Shown piece after piece: positions 1-9,223 of a stretch of DNA of 64,000 nucleotides. The notes below the pieces were generated by a model, which saw only the letters and a program-made list of their open reading frames with translations, was not told where the DNA came from and ran no database searches. This DNA is from Kosakonia pseudosacchari. Lineage in GTDB: Bacteria > Pseudomonadota > Gammaproteobacteria > Enterobacterales > Enterobacteriaceae. The DNA lies in NCBI RefSeq assembly GCF_900184035.1, contig NZ_FXWP01000009.1, positions 186,001-250,000 on the forward strand. Reading direction: 5' to 3'. The first letter of the stretch is position 1, and each line of letters opens with the position of its first letter. Made by a program: the position numbers and the translations under genes.

Positions 1-1513
1 TTGCTCGGAAGGCTCGCCGGAAAACTTCAACCCGCAACTCTATACCTCGGGCACCAGCGTTGATGCCAGCGCGGTGCCGGTCTATAACCGGCTGGTGGAT
101 TTCAAAGTGGGCACCACGCAACTGCAACCCAGCCTCGCGGAACGCTGGGATGTCAGCGAAGACGGCAAGGTTTACACCTTCCATCTGCGCAAAGGGGTGA
201 AGTTCCAGAGCAACAAATACTTCACGCCAACGCGCGATTTCAACGCCGATGATGTGATCTTCTCATTTATGCGGCAAAAAGACGCAAACAACCCCTATCA
301 CAATGTCTCTAACGGTACTTACTCGAACTTTGAAAGCCTGGAGTTCGGTTCGCTGATCACCGCGATTGATAAACTCGACGACCATACCGTGCGCTTTACG
401 CTGGCGCACCCGGAAGCCCCGTTTGTTGCCGATCTTGGCTGGTATTTTGCGTCGATTCTCTCTGCGGAGTACGCCGATGCGATGTTAAAAGCAGGGACAC
501 CGGAACGCGTCGATATGGATCCGATTGGCACCGGTCCGTTCCGGCTGGCGCAGTACCAGAAAGATTCGCGCATTCTGTTTACCGCGTTCGACGGCTACTG
601 GCAGGGCAAAGCCAAAATTGATCGTCTGGTCTTCAGCATCACGCCGGATGCGTCCGTGCGGGTGGCAAAACTCGAGAAAAACGAGTGCCAGGTCATGCCG
701 TTCCCCAATCCGGCCGATTTGCCACGCCTGAAAGAGAACAAAGACATCACGCTGATGAGCAAAGCCGGGTTGAACACCGGGTTCCTGTCGTTCAACACGC
801 AAAAAGCGCCGCTGGATAATGTCAAAGTGCGCCAGGCGCTGGCAATGGCGATCAACAAACCGGCAATCATCCAGGCCGTGTTCCAGGGCACGGGTACCGC
901 CGCGAAAAACCTGCTGCCGCCGGGTGTCTGGAGCGCGGACAGCGAACTGAAGGATTACGACTACGATCCGGAAAAAGCCAAAGCGCTGCTGAAAGAGGCC
1001 GGATTTGCGCCGGGAACAACCATCGATTTGTGGGCAATGCCGGTGCAACGCCCCTATAACCCGAACGCCAAACGGATGGCCGAGATGATCCAGGCCGACT
1101 GGGCGAAAGTGGGCGTGCAGACCAAAATCGTCACCTATGAGTGGGGCGAATACCTGAAACGGGTGAAAGGCGGCGAGCATCAGGCGGCGCTGATGGGCTG
1201 GACCACCGCGACCGGCGATCCGGATAACTTCTTTGGCCCGCTGTTTACCTGTACCTCTGCCAATGGCGGATCTAACTCGGCGAAGTGGTGTTACGCGCCT
1301 TTTGACAAAATTATCGCCGAAGCGAAAGCCACGACCGATCATGACAAACGCGTCGCACTGTATAAAGAGGCGCAGCAAATGATGCACGATCAAATGCCGG
1401 CGGTGATGATTGCCCACTCAACGATTTTCGAACCGGTACGCAAAGAGGTGCAGGGCTACGAAATCGACCCGTTTGGCAAACATATTTTCTGGCAAGTTGA
1501 TCTGAAGAAATAA
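1..1513 (+). CDS. DppA-family peptide ABC transporter substrate-binding protein (5' end outside window)
   Basis: Periplasmic solute-binding protein of the SBP_bac_5 (DppA/OppA) family, which delivers peptides or related ligands to an inner-membrane ABC transporter. The reading frame is open from base 2 to the TAA at 1513, and the first codons already encode mature-protein sequence (C-S-E-G-S-P-E-N-F-N-P), so only the signal peptide and a few residues are missing. It resembles E. coli DppA throughout, including P-T-R-D-F-N-A-D-D-V, the Q-R-P-Y-N-P-N-A segment and A-D-W-A-K-V-G-V. No dpp permease or ATPase follows, so it is either the last gene of an operon outside the window or an orphan binding protein using a permease in trans. 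A paralogue lies at 31610-33208. Ligand unknown. Confidence 0.9.
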   Translation, partial: CSEGSPENFNPQLYTSGTSVDASAVPVYNRLVDFKVGTTQLQPSLAERWDVSEDGKVYTFHLRKGVKFQSNKYFTPTRDFNADDVIFSFMRQKDANNPYHNVSNGTYSNFESLEFGSLITAIDKLDDHTVRFTLAHPEAPFVADLGWYFASILSAEYADAMLKAGTPERVDMDPIGTGPFRLAQYQKDSRILFTAFDGYWQGKAKIDRLVFSITPDASVRVAKLEKNECQVMPFPNPADLPRLKENKDITLMSKAGLNTGFLSFNTQKAPLDNVKVRQALAMAINKPAIIQAVFQGTGTAAKNLLPPGVWSADSELKDYDYDPEKAKALLKEAGFAPGTTIDLWAMPVQRPYNPNAKRMAEMIQADWAKVGVQTKIVTYEWGEYLKRVKGGEHQAALMGWTTATGDPDNFFGPLFTCTSANGGSNSAKWCYAPFDKIIAEAKATTDHDKRVALYKEAQQMMHDQMPAVMIAHSTIFEPVRKEVQGYEIDPFGKHIFWQVDLKK

Positions 1514-1523
1514 CCCTGAACAG

Positions 1524-1557
1524 GCGAGCAAACCCTCTCCGTTAGCGGTTTGCTCGC
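1524..1557 (+). terminator. Hairpin downstream of the DppA-like gene
   Basis: An 11-bp perfect stem (GCGAGCAAACC at 1524-1534 with its complement at 1547-1557) starts 11 bases after the stop codon. The T-tract after it is poor, so termination strength is uncertain. Confidence 0.55.
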
Positions 1558-1691
1558 ACCTTTCACTGCGCGTTAATGATGACGGAATACGTGTTGTCAA
1601 AACCGCTGCCTGCAAAGCTGTTTTCCCCCCACAAAATGCCGCTGCGTTTGCTATACCTTAAGAGCAATTCCGCACTCACAGGGACATCCTC

Positions 1692-2360
1692 ATGCGTACT
1701 CATGCATTGGTTAGCGTTGCCGTCTTTTCCGGCCTGCTGGCGTTATCAGGCTGCGCGTCAAAAGTGACACAACCGGAAAAATATTCCGGGTTTCTAAAAG
1801 ATTATTCCGGGCTGCAGGAAACCACATCCGCCACCGGTAAACCGGTGCTTCGCTGGGTGGCGCCGGGTTTTGACCCGGCGAAATACGACAGTATCGTCTA
1901 CCACCCGGTGGTCTATTATCCGGTGGCGAAACCGACCAGCCAGGTGAATCAACAGGTGCTGGATGGCGTCCTCGACTACACCAACAGCAAGCTGAAAGCC
2001 GCTGCCGCCGCGCGTAAACCACTGGTGACATCGCCAGGCCAGCACAGCCTGATTTTCCGCGGGGCGATAACCGGTGTGGACGCCAGCAAACAGGGGTTGC
2101 AGTTCTATGAAGTGGTGCCGGTCGCCATGGTCGTGGCGGGCACGCAGATGGCAACCGGCCATCGCACGATGAACACACACCTCTATTTTGAAGGCGAGTT
2201 AATTGACGCACAGACCAATGCGCCGGTGTTGAAAGTGGTGCGCCAGGGGCAAGGGAAAGATGTAAATAACGAAAATGCGCCGGTCACCGTCGACTCGCTG
2301 AAACAAGTCATTGACGATATGGCGACCGACGCGACGATGTTTGATATCAGCAAGCGTTAG
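1692..2360 (+). CDS. ydcL: DUF3313 outer-membrane lipoprotein YdcL
   Basis: Predicted lipoprotein of unknown function. The N-terminus is a lipoprotein signal peptide with lipobox L-S-G-C, giving lipidation at Cys21. The 222-residue length and segments such as S-K-V-T-Q-P-E-K-Y-S-G-F and M-A-T-G-H-R-T-M match E. coli YdcL closely. The chosen ATG follows an AGGGA ribosome site. Its stop codon overlaps the 3' end of the converging EamA gene by 14 bases. No catalytic motif is visible. Confidence 0.92.
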   Translation: MRTHALVSVAVFSGLLALSGCASKVTQPEKYSGFLKDYSGLQETTSATGKPVLRWVAPGFDPAKYDSIVYHPVVYYPVAKPTSQVNQQVLDGVLDYTNSKLKAAAAARKPLVTSPGQHSLIFRGAITGVDASKQGLQFYEVVPVAMVVAGTQMATGHRTMNTHLYFEGELIDAQTNAPVLKVVRQGQGKDVNNENAPVTVDSLKQVIDDMATDATMFDISKR

Positions 2361-3261
2361 CTTTTCGACGTGTTCCGCGCCCGCCCAGCCATGTTTCCGG
2401 GCGGGCAAACATCACCAGATTACCGGTAAGGATCAGCAGTAACCCGGCAACGCCATTGAAATGCCAGATATAGCCCTCGAAGAACGTCGAAACTGTCAGC
2501 GCGACCAGCGGAAACAGCAGGGTGCTGTAAGCCGCTTTACTGGGGCCAATGCGACCGACCAGCGTAAAATACGCGCCAAAGCCGATCACCGAGCCGAACA
2601 ACGCCAGATAAACCAGCGCGCCAAGATAACTGGCAGTCCATTGCGGGGTGAAATCGTCACCGCGCAGCAGGCCAATCGCGCCCATAATTAACGTTCCGTA
2701 AAGCATCGCCCAGCTATTGGTAGTGATGGTTTCCAGCCCCTTGCGCTGATGGCGCAGGCTTATCATATTGCCAAACGAGAAACCCAGCGTGCCCAGCGCC
2801 GACAGGCCAATTCCCAGCAGTAACGTTATGCTCCAGCCGCTGTTGACCAGATCCTGCCAGAAGAGCGTCACAATCCCCGTCAGGCCGAGGATCGCCGCGA
2901 CAAAAAAGCGCGCCGGTGGCTTTTGCCCGAAAAAAAGATAACTGTTTACCGCGTTAAATAAGACCGCCATCGAGAAGATCACCGACTCCAGCCCGGTGCT
3001 GATCCACGCCGCCGCGGTATAGAAGCACCAGAAGTTAAAACCAAACACACAGCAGCCCTGGAGCAGGCAAAACAGATGATCGCGCAGCGGCAGGGCGCGC
3101 AACTTGCGCTGCGCCAGCAGTACCAGCATCATTGCCACCGTGGCCAGGGCGAAGCGCCAGAAGATTGACACCGGCGCGGCGACCGGACCTTGTTGTAGAA
3201 AAATTGCAATCCAGGTAGTCCCCCAGATAACCACCACCAAACCGTACAGCAATGCGTTCAT
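2347..3261 (-). CDS. EamA/DMT-family inner-membrane transporter
   Basis: Ten-helix drug/metabolite transporter (EamA repeat), probably a metabolite exporter; substrate unknown. The 304-residue protein starts M-N-A-L-L-Y-G-L-V-V-V-I-W-G-T-T-W, the usual EamA start with the conserved W-G-x-x-W. The frame stays open 36 codons upstream, but that extension is polar and Cys/Arg-rich, so I place the start at 3261. It is divergent from the AraC-type regulator at 3435, a common arrangement for a regulator and its exporter. It has no counterpart in the K-12 order between ydcL and benE and is probably an accessory insertion. Confidence 0.85.
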   Translation of the reverse strand: MNALLYGLVVVIWGTTWIAIFLQQGPVAAPVSIFWRFALATVAMMLVLLAQRKLRALPLRDHLFCLLQGCCVFGFNFWCFYTAAAWISTGLESVIFSMAVLFNAVNSYLFFGQKPPARFFVAAILGLTGIVTLFWQDLVNSGWSITLLLGIGLSALGTLGFSFGNMISLRHQRKGLETITTNSWAMLYGTLIMGAIGLLRGDDFTPQWTASYLGALVYLALFGSVIGFGAYFTLVGRIGPSKAAYSTLLFPLVALTVSTFFEGYIWHFNGVAGLLLILTGNLVMFARPETWLGGRGTRRKANAC

Positions 3262-3434
3262 GTTGAGTTCCAGTACGTAAAACGAATGTTGAGTGTGGCA
3301 AAACACCACCATGCACGATTGCACCGCTTTGCGCCGGACTTGCATATTCTTGCGCTTTTCTTTACACAACGCTGGTATCCGGCGTCAGCTATTCATAGAC
3401 TGGGGTTCTGGTGAATTTATGATAATTTCCGTGA

Positions 3435-4304
3435 ATGTCTGAGCACTACGAAGCCTTTGAAAACCTCAGTAAACACAACGCCGTGTTACACAACTCGGTG
3501 GCGCTGCACTCTGGCATTCAACTGGCGGCCTGGTCAAACAAACGCGACAACATCACTCAGTATTGCAATCACCATACCCTGAGTTTGTACGTTGCCGACG
3601 GCTACGAGAGCTACCACAAAACCGCTTACGGCTGGAAAAACGGTGGCGGGCCGGATCGCTTTTGCCTGATGCCAAAAGAGAGCGAATCGGTGTGGGATAT
3701 TCGCGATACGTTGTCCTTTGTGCACCTTTACTGCACCGATGAACATCTGCGCGAAGTGGGTGAGCAGGTGTGGGATCGCAGCCCGGCATCGTTCACGCTG
3801 GATGAGAAAACATTTTCCCAGGATGCGCGGATTACGGCGCTTTATCGCCAGTTTTTGCTCGGTTGCGACTGGCAGCAAAATGCCAACCAGTTAACGCTGA
3901 GTACCGCCTCGACGCTGTTACTGACGCACTTAGTCCAGCACTACAGCAACGTGCAGTGGCAACTGCCGACGGTAACGGGCGGTTTGGCGCCAGTGGTGCT
4001 TCGCACGGTGCTGGAGTATATCGATGCGCATCTGGCAGAACCGCTGCTGCTGGCGGATCTGGCCGCCCAGGCCGCGCTGAGCGAATACCACTTTGCCCGC
4101 ATGTTCCGCCAGTCAATGGGCGTTGCGCCGCACCAGTTCGTGATGCAACGGCGCATGGCGCGGGCGAAAGATCTGTTACTTCACAGCGATCAGCCGCTGA
4201 CCACCATTGCGCTGGCCTGCGGTTTTAACTCTGCCAGCCACTTCAGCAACCGCTTCAAAGCGGCGAAAGGCATCACTCCCTCGCAGCTACGCACCTCGCG
4301 CTAA
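3435..4304 (+). CDS. AraC-family transcriptional regulator
   Basis: DNA-binding regulator of 289 residues. The N-terminal two-thirds is a putative cupin-like sensing domain. The last ~100 residues carry two helix-turn-helix motifs of the AraC/XylS type: L-A-D-L-A-A-Q-A-A-L-S-E-Y-H-F-A-R-M-F followed by I-A-L-A-C-G-F-N-S-A-S-H-F-S-N-R-F-K. The neighbouring divergent EamA transporter is the likely target; the inducer cannot be inferred. The 3' end overlaps the converging benE gene by 18 bases. The upstream ribosome site is weak, so a low expression level is plausible. Confidence 0.88.
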   Translation: MSEHYEAFENLSKHNAVLHNSVALHSGIQLAAWSNKRDNITQYCNHHTLSLYVADGYESYHKTAYGWKNGGGPDRFCLMPKESESVWDIRDTLSFVHLYCTDEHLREVGEQVWDRSPASFTLDEKTFSQDARITALYRQFLLGCDWQQNANQLTLSTASTLLLTHLVQHYSNVQWQLPTVTGGLAPVVLRTVLEYIDAHLAEPLLLADLAAQAALSEYHFARMFRQSMGVAPHQFVMQRRMARAKDLLLHSDQPLTTIALACGFNSASHFSNRFKAAKGITPSQLRTSR

Positions 4305-5471
4305 ACGCAGTGCGCCGTAGCAGATCCCGCCGATGGCTAAGCCCCAGAAGGCAGAACCAATCCCCAACAGCGTGACGCCGCTGGCGGTAACCAGAAAGGT
4401 GACAATCGCGGCATCGCGATCGCGCTCGGTGCTCAGCGCCTGATGCAGGCTGCCACTCATCGTGCCCAGCAGCGCCAGCCCCGCCAGCGTCTGGATCCAG
4501 CTTAATGGCAAAGCGGTGAGCAGCGACGTTATCGAGCCGCCAAACAGACCGGCTAACAGGTAAAACACCCCGGCTGCTACCGCGGCCAGCCAGCGTTTTT
4601 CTGGTTGTGGGTGAGCATCCGGGCTCTGGCAAATCGCCGCCGTGATGGCGGCAATACAAATTGAAAAGACGCCAAACGGTGAGAACAACAGCGCCAGCGC
4701 ACCGGTAAAAATGATCAGCGGTGAAACCGGAACGGGGTATCCCGCCGCCTGCATGGTGGCAAAACCGGGCGCATTCTGCGAGGCCATCGTCGCCAGAAAG
4801 AAGGGAATGCCGATGCTCACCAGTGACGACAAGTGAAATTCCGGGGCGGTATAAGTCGGTAAAACGACCGCGATAGTGATGTTTTGCGTGACAACGTCAC
4901 CACTTAGCCACGCAACCAGCCCTCCGACCAGTAGCGTGGCGACAATGGCATAGCGCGGTGCCAGCGCTTTGCAGATAAGCCAGGCCAGCAGCATGCTGCC
5001 ACACAGGGCGAAATGCGACTGAATATTACTGAAAGCCTGCAAACCGAAGCGCAGCAAAATACCCGCCAGCATGGCCGCTGCCAGCGTATGGGGAATGACT
5101 TTCATCAGCCTGGCGAACAGCCCGGTGATGCCGCACAGGACAATTAATGCATTGGCAAAGATAAATACACCAACCACTTCATTCAGTGAAACGCCTTGTA
5201 AGCTGGTGGCCAGCAGCGCCGCGCCCGGTGTTGACCATGCCGTAAGCACCGGCATGCGATACCAGACGCTCAGCGCCAGCGTGCTGATGCCCATGCCCAG
5301 ACCCAGCGCGGTCATCCAGCCGGCAATTTGCGCCGCACTTGCGCCCGCCGCCGAGGCCGCTTGCCAGATAATGGCGGCGGAACTGGCATAACCGACCAGC
5401 ACCGCGACAAAGCCAGCCAGCAGGCTGGAAAAAGGGAGGGCAGAAGCCCGAGAAAAGGTGGTATGTGACAT
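4287..5471 (-). CDS. benE: BenE-family benzoate/H+ symporter (YdcO)
   Basis: Inner-membrane symporter of the BenE family, annotated in relatives as benzoate transporters. The 394-residue protein is hydrophobic throughout with about 11-12 predicted helices and resembles E. coli YdcO (391 residues). The start at 5471 (M-S-H-T-T-F) has an AGGA ribosome site 10 bases upstream; an upstream in-frame ATG would add only 14 polar residues. As in E. coli it is divergent from sutR, and the shared 160-bp region carries the inverted repeats listed separately. No benzoate-catabolic genes are in the window, so the substrate is uncertain. Confidence 0.88.
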   Translation of the reverse strand: MSHTTFSRASALPFSSLLAGFVAVLVGYASSAAIIWQAASAAGASAAQIAGWMTALGLGMGISTLALSVWYRMPVLTAWSTPGAALLATSLQGVSLNEVVGVFIFANALIVLCGITGLFARLMKVIPHTLAAAMLAGILLRFGLQAFSNIQSHFALCGSMLLAWLICKALAPRYAIVATLLVGGLVAWLSGDVVTQNITIAVVLPTYTAPEFHLSSLVSIGIPFFLATMASQNAPGFATMQAAGYPVPVSPLIIFTGALALLFSPFGVFSICIAAITAAICQSPDAHPQPEKRWLAAVAAGVFYLLAGLFGGSITSLLTALPLSWIQTLAGLALLGTMSGSLHQALSTERDRDAAIVTFLVTASGVTLLGIGSAFWGLAIGGICYGALRLARGA

Positions 5472-5481
5472 GAAATAATCC

Positions 5482-5532
5482 TTGTGCGTTATAGCATCCG
5501 CATAAAATATCACTGGGCGCTATAACGCACAA
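5482..5532. promoter_or_regulatory. 14-bp inverted repeat in the benE-sutR divergent region, candidate SutR operator
   Basis: TTGTGCGTTATAGC at 5482-5495 is repeated perfectly in inverted orientation at 5519-5532 (GCTATAACGCACAA), with 23 bases between. Related half-sites occur nearer sutR (GGTTATAGT near 5558 and GCGCTATAC near 5593). The position between a cupin-HTH regulator and its divergent neighbour suggests autoregulation; assignment to SutR is inference. Confidence 0.5.
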
Positions 5533-5631
5533 CATGGCTGTGCATTAAGGTATTTAGCACGGTTATAGTTTCGCTCTCTAAAACAGAAACGCTGCGCTAT
5601 ACTGCCCCGGATTTTTCTTCCCGGAGGCGTA

Positions 5632-6204
5632 ATGAACATCGCAGACTACCTGGCAAGCACCTTAAAACTTCTCCGTCAGGGCCGTGGCTGGAGCCTTTCC
5701 AGGCTGGCAGAAGAGACGGGCGTCTCGAAAGCGATGCTCGGGCAAATTGAGCGTAATGAATCAAGCCCGACGGTGGCCACACTGTGGAAAATCGCCACCG
5801 GCCTGAATGTGCCGTTTTCAACCTTTATTGCGCCGCCGGAGAGTGAGACACCGCTCGCCTATGATCCTCAGCAGCAGGCGATGGTGGTCACGCCCATTTT
5901 TCCGTGGGATGAAAAACTGCACTTTGATCTCTTCTCCATCACGCTGGCGCCGGGGGCGATAAGTGAATCGACGCCGCACGAAAGCGGGGTGATTGAGCAT
6001 GTGATTGTCATTAATGGCGCGCTGGATATGTGCCTGAACGGGCAGTGGAAAACGCTCACCAGCGGGATGGGCGTGCGCTTTGCGGGCGATGAAGCGCATG
6101 CGTATCGCAACAGTTCCGCACACACCGTGCATTTCCACTCGCTGATTCATTATCCAAAAGAAAAAGCCGCAAGCACGCCTGCGGCCAAAAACGACGACGA
6201 TTAA
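5632..6204 (+). CDS. sutR: HTH-cupin regulator SutR (YdcN)
   Basis: Transcription factor of 190 residues: XRE-type helix-turn-helix at about 10-65 (S-R-L-A-E-E-T-G-V-S-K-A-M-L-G-Q-I-E-R) and a C-terminal cupin at about 105-180 that probably senses a small ligand. It is the orthologue of E. coli SutR, described as a regulator of sulfur-utilisation genes. A strong GGAGG site precedes the ATG. The C-terminus is about 12 residues longer than in K-12 and ends in K-N-D-D-D. Divergent from benE. Given its known role, the sulfur-salvage operon at 45.7-53.3 kb is a possible target, but nothing in the sequence shows this. Confidence 0.9.
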   Translation: MNIADYLASTLKLLRQGRGWSLSRLAEETGVSKAMLGQIERNESSPTVATLWKIATGLNVPFSTFIAPPESETPLAYDPQQQAMVVTPIFPWDEKLHFDLFSITLAPGAISESTPHESGVIEHVIVINGALDMCLNGQWKTLTSGMGVRFAGDEAHAYRNSSAHTVHFHSLIHYPKEKAASTPAAKNDDD

Positions 6205-6458
6205 TAACATGACAACGTTGACCCGCGATACTCCGGGCTGCAGGAAAGTCAGCCCCACCTGCAACCGGCAGTACGGTGGATAAAACGTGACGAGGAATGT
6301 CCGAGCCACCACTCTATCGCCGCACGAAACGCAGCGGAAATAGCAATTTCGACATTGCATTGCCGACAGGCGCAAATTCCCCCTGCGGCAGGTGGTGAAA
6401 CGCCCCGGTTGTGACTACAATAGCCGCCATTTTGCACATAATGGATAACGACAATTGT

Positions 6459-8417
6459 ATGCGCCTGCACCCCCATCATCTTGAACTGTTAAGCCCGGCT
6501 CGCGACGCCGCCATTGCCCGTGAAGCGATCCTTCATGGCGCTGACGCGGTCTACATTGGCGGCCCTGGTTTCGGCGCGCGGCATAACGCCGGTAACAGCC
6601 TGCGCGATATCGCCGAACTGGTGCCTTTCGCGCATCGCTACGGCGCGAAAGTCTTTATCACCCTGAACACGATCCTTCATGATGACGAGCTGGAACCGGC
6701 GCAGAGTTTGATCCACGATCTCTACCAGGCCGGTGTCGATGCGCTGATTGTGCAGGATATGGGCGTACTTGAGCTGGATATCCCGCCGATTGAGCTGCAC
6801 GCCAGTACACAATGCGACATTCGCAGCGTGGAAAAAGCGAAATTCCTCTCCGATGTCGGTTTTAGCCAGATTGTGCTGGCGCGTGAGCTGAACCTGGAGC
6901 AGATCCGCGCCATTCATAGCGCGACCGACGCCACCATTGAGTTCTTTATCCACGGCGCATTGTGTGTGGCCTATTCCGGGCAGTGCAATATCTCCCATGC
7001 GCAGACCGGACGAAGTGCTAACCGTGGCGACTGCTCCCAGGCGTGCCGCTTGCCCTATACGCTGAAAGACGATCAGGGCCGCGTCGTGGCATATGAAAAA
7101 CACCTGCTGTCGATGAAAGATAACGATCAGACCGCCAACCTCGCGGCGCTGATCGATGCCGGTGTGCGCTCCTTCAAAATTGAAGGGCGCTACAAAGATA
7201 TGAGCTACGTGAAGAACATCACCGCGCACTATCGCCAGATGCTGGACGCCATTATCGAAGATCGCGGTGATTTAGCGCGCGCGTCTGCCGGGCGTACTGA
7301 ACACTTCTTTATTCCCTCGACAGAGAAAACCTTCCATCGCGGCAGCACCGATTATTTTGTCAATGCGCGCAAAATTGATATTGGCGCATTTGATTCACCG
7401 AAATTTATCGGCCTGCCGGTCGGCGAAGTGTTGAAAGTAGCGAAAGATCACCTCGACGTAGAAGTGACAGAACCGCTGGCCAACGGTGATGGCCTGAACG
7501 TGCTGGTAAAGCGTGAAGTGGTGGGTTTTCGCGTCAACGTCGCCGAGAAAACGGGCGAGAATCGTTACCGCGTATTCCCGAACGAAATGCCGGACGCGCT
7601 GCGAACGCTGCGCCCGCACCATGCGCTGAACCGTAACCTTGATCATAACTGGCAGCAGGCGTTACTGAAAACGTCCAGTGAGCGTCGCATTGGTGTGGAT
7701 ATCGAGCTTGGCGGCTGGCAGGAGCAACTGGTGCTGACGCTGACCAGCGAAGATGGCGTCAGCGTGACGCACACGCTGGAGGGGCAGTTTGACGAAGCCA
7801 ATAATGCGCAAAAAGCGCTGGAAAGCCTGAAAGACGGGCTGGCGAAACTGGGACAAACCCGTTATTACGCGCAGGCGATCACCGTTAATCTGCCGGGGGC
7901 GCTGTTTGTGCCTAACAGCCTGCTCAACCAGCTGCGCCGCGAAGCGGTAGAGATGCTGGAAGAGGCGCGACTGGCGAATTACCAGCGCGGCAGCCGCAAA
8001 CCGGTGGCGACCCCCGCGCCGATTTACCCGGAAACACATTTGTCATTCCTGGCTAACGTCTATAACCATAAAGCGCGTGAATTTTATCACCGCTATGGTG
8101 TGCAACTGATTGACGCCGCCTTCGAAGCCCACGAAGAGAAGGGCGATGTGCCGGTGATGATCACCAAACACTGCTTGCGCTTCGCCTTCAACCTGTGCCC
8201 GAAACAGGCGAAAGGCAATATCAAAAGCTGGCGCGCGACGCCGATGCAGCTGGTGCATGGCGACGAAGTGCTGACACTGAAATTTGACTGCCGTCCGTGT
8301 GAAATGCATGTGATTGGCAAAATTAAGAACCATATTCTGAAAATGCCCCTGCCGGGCAGCGTAGTGGCGTCGATAAGCGCCGATGACTTATTAAAAACGT
8401 TGCCAAAACGCAAATAA
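6459..8417 (+). CDS. rlhA: 23S rRNA C2501 hydroxylase RlhA (YdcP, U32 family)
   Basis: Orthologue of E. coli RlhA, which makes 5-hydroxycytidine at C2501 of 23S rRNA. The peptidase-U32-like signature is intact: E-F-F-I-H-G-A-L-C-V-A-Y-S-G-Q-C at about residue 167, then R-G-D-C-S-Q-A-C-R. These and later Cys residues (H-C-L-R-F-A-F-N-L-C, F-D-C-R-P-C) fit the iron-sulfur cluster expected in the family. The start M-R-L-H-P-H-H-L-E-L-L at 6459 gives 652 residues (K-12: 653). In-frame ATGs at 6441 and 6411 would add 6 or 16 residues; no candidate has a clear ribosome site. Confidence 0.93.
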   Translation: MRLHPHHLELLSPARDAAIAREAILHGADAVYIGGPGFGARHNAGNSLRDIAELVPFAHRYGAKVFITLNTILHDDELEPAQSLIHDLYQAGVDALIVQDMGVLELDIPPIELHASTQCDIRSVEKAKFLSDVGFSQIVLARELNLEQIRAIHSATDATIEFFIHGALCVAYSGQCNISHAQTGRSANRGDCSQACRLPYTLKDDQGRVVAYEKHLLSMKDNDQTANLAALIDAGVRSFKIEGRYKDMSYVKNITAHYRQMLDAIIEDRGDLARASAGRTEHFFIPSTEKTFHRGSTDYFVNARKIDIGAFDSPKFIGLPVGEVLKVAKDHLDVEVTEPLANGDGLNVLVKREVVGFRVNVAEKTGENRYRVFPNEMPDALRTLRPHHALNRNLDHNWQQALLKTSSERRIGVDIELGGWQEQLVLTLTSEDGVSVTHTLEGQFDEANNAQKALESLKDGLAKLGQTRYYAQAITVNLPGALFVPNSLLNQLRREAVEMLEEARLANYQRGSRKPVATPAPIYPETHLSFLANVYNHKAREFYHRYGVQLIDAAFEAHEEKGDVPVMITKHCLRFAFNLCPKQAKGNIKSWRATPMQLVHGDEVLTLKFDCRPCEMHVIGKIKNHILKMPLPGSVVASISADDLLKTLPKRK

Positions 8418-8421
8418 ACCA

Positions 8422-8450
8422 AGGGTGGCACTATGCCACCCTGTTTTTTT
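8422..8450 (+). terminator. rlhA rho-independent terminator
   Basis: Nine-base perfect stem AGGGTGGCA/TGCCACCCT with a 3-base loop, then seven T residues, directly after the rlhA stop. Confidence 0.9.
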
Positions 8451-8593
8451 GCTGCCCCCAAAACAATTCTTCTGAATAGCCATAAATTATCCCGGCGAGC
8501 GAATAACCACCATGCGTTAATAACCATAATGCGTTAATCTGGCCGCGCGAAAATAATAAGAAATGGCTTATTGATGATATTCATGGAGAGGAA

Positions 8594-9130
8594 ATGCATA
8601 AATTTACGTTAAGCGCCTTGCTTGTTGCTGGCGCATTTTTGTTGTCTGCCTGTACGCCGGGCCCGCTCGGAACGCAGCGTTATCAGGCTTATACCGGTAG
8701 CGATGCAACCGTGGTCTACACGCAGGCTAATAAAGCTCATCAGGGGCTGTTTTATTTCCAGCGTTATAACAAAGAGGGCGACTGCTTTAATTCCGCCGAG
8801 ATGATTTACATCAGCAATAATATGCTGGAAGGCGTTGTTGACCGGCTTTTTACCAGCCGACTTAAAGGCGATCAATACTGGACGTTAATTGTCCAGGATA
8901 ATTCCAGCGGCAGGATGTGGATCCATGAGACCGCATTTTTCCTTGAAAAAGGGAAACACTATGTGGCGATCAGCTCCCGTGGGGCGGTTGAAATTCCGGC
9001 GGACTTGAATATCACCAGCCAGGACGATCTGGATAAAGTGTATGACCGCTATCAGGATAAACCGGCGAAACCGTGGAATTTGCGCCGTGGTATCTGCAAG
9101 TCGTGGTTATCCAAAGCGATGGGATCGTAA
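8594..9130 (+). CDS. Putative lipoprotein of unknown function
   Basis: A 178-residue protein with a clear lipoprotein signal: K-F at the N-terminus, a hydrophobic core, then lipobox L-S-A-C with Cys20 as the lipidated residue. I do not recognise the mature domain. It is rich in aromatic residues and contains paired Cys residues (E-G-D-C-F-N and R-R-G-I-C-K-S-W) that could form a disulfide in the periplasm. Aspartate at +2 is absent (Thr follows Cys), so outer-membrane sorting is expected. It is preceded by GAGAGG and stands alone, with terminators on both sides. Confidence 0.75.
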   Translation: MHKFTLSALLVAGAFLLSACTPGPLGTQRYQAYTGSDATVVYTQANKAHQGLFYFQRYNKEGDCFNSAEMIYISNNMLEGVVDRLFTSRLKGDQYWTLIVQDNSSGRMWIHETAFFLEKGKHYVAISSRGAVEIPADLNITSQDDLDKVYDRYQDKPAKPWNLRRGICKSWLSKAMGS

Positions 9131-9172
9131 CTGCCTGAGCAGGCGGCGTTAAAACCGTATCTGACAGATAAA

Positions 9173-9208
9173 AAACAGGCCTTTCCCGTGATGGTGAAAG
9201 GCCTGTTT
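9173..9208. terminator. Bidirectional terminator between two converging small genes
   Basis: Thirteen-base perfect stem (AAACAGGCCTTTC at 9173-9185 with 9196-9208), flanked by A residues on the left and T residues on the right. It serves the lipoprotein gene (+) and the His-rich peptide gene (-). Confidence 0.85.
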
Positions 9209-9223
9209 GCATTGCAGGCTGGA

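Noticed and set aside
485-1417. 310-codon open frame antisense to the DppA-like gene
   Set aside because: Shadow frame in GC-rich coding DNA; His/Arg-rich translation with no domain, while the plus-strand protein is a clear DppA homologue.
6163-6190. GC-rich hairpin near the 3' end of sutR
   Set aside because: Lies within the coding sequence and has no T-tract; more likely codon-driven than a terminator.
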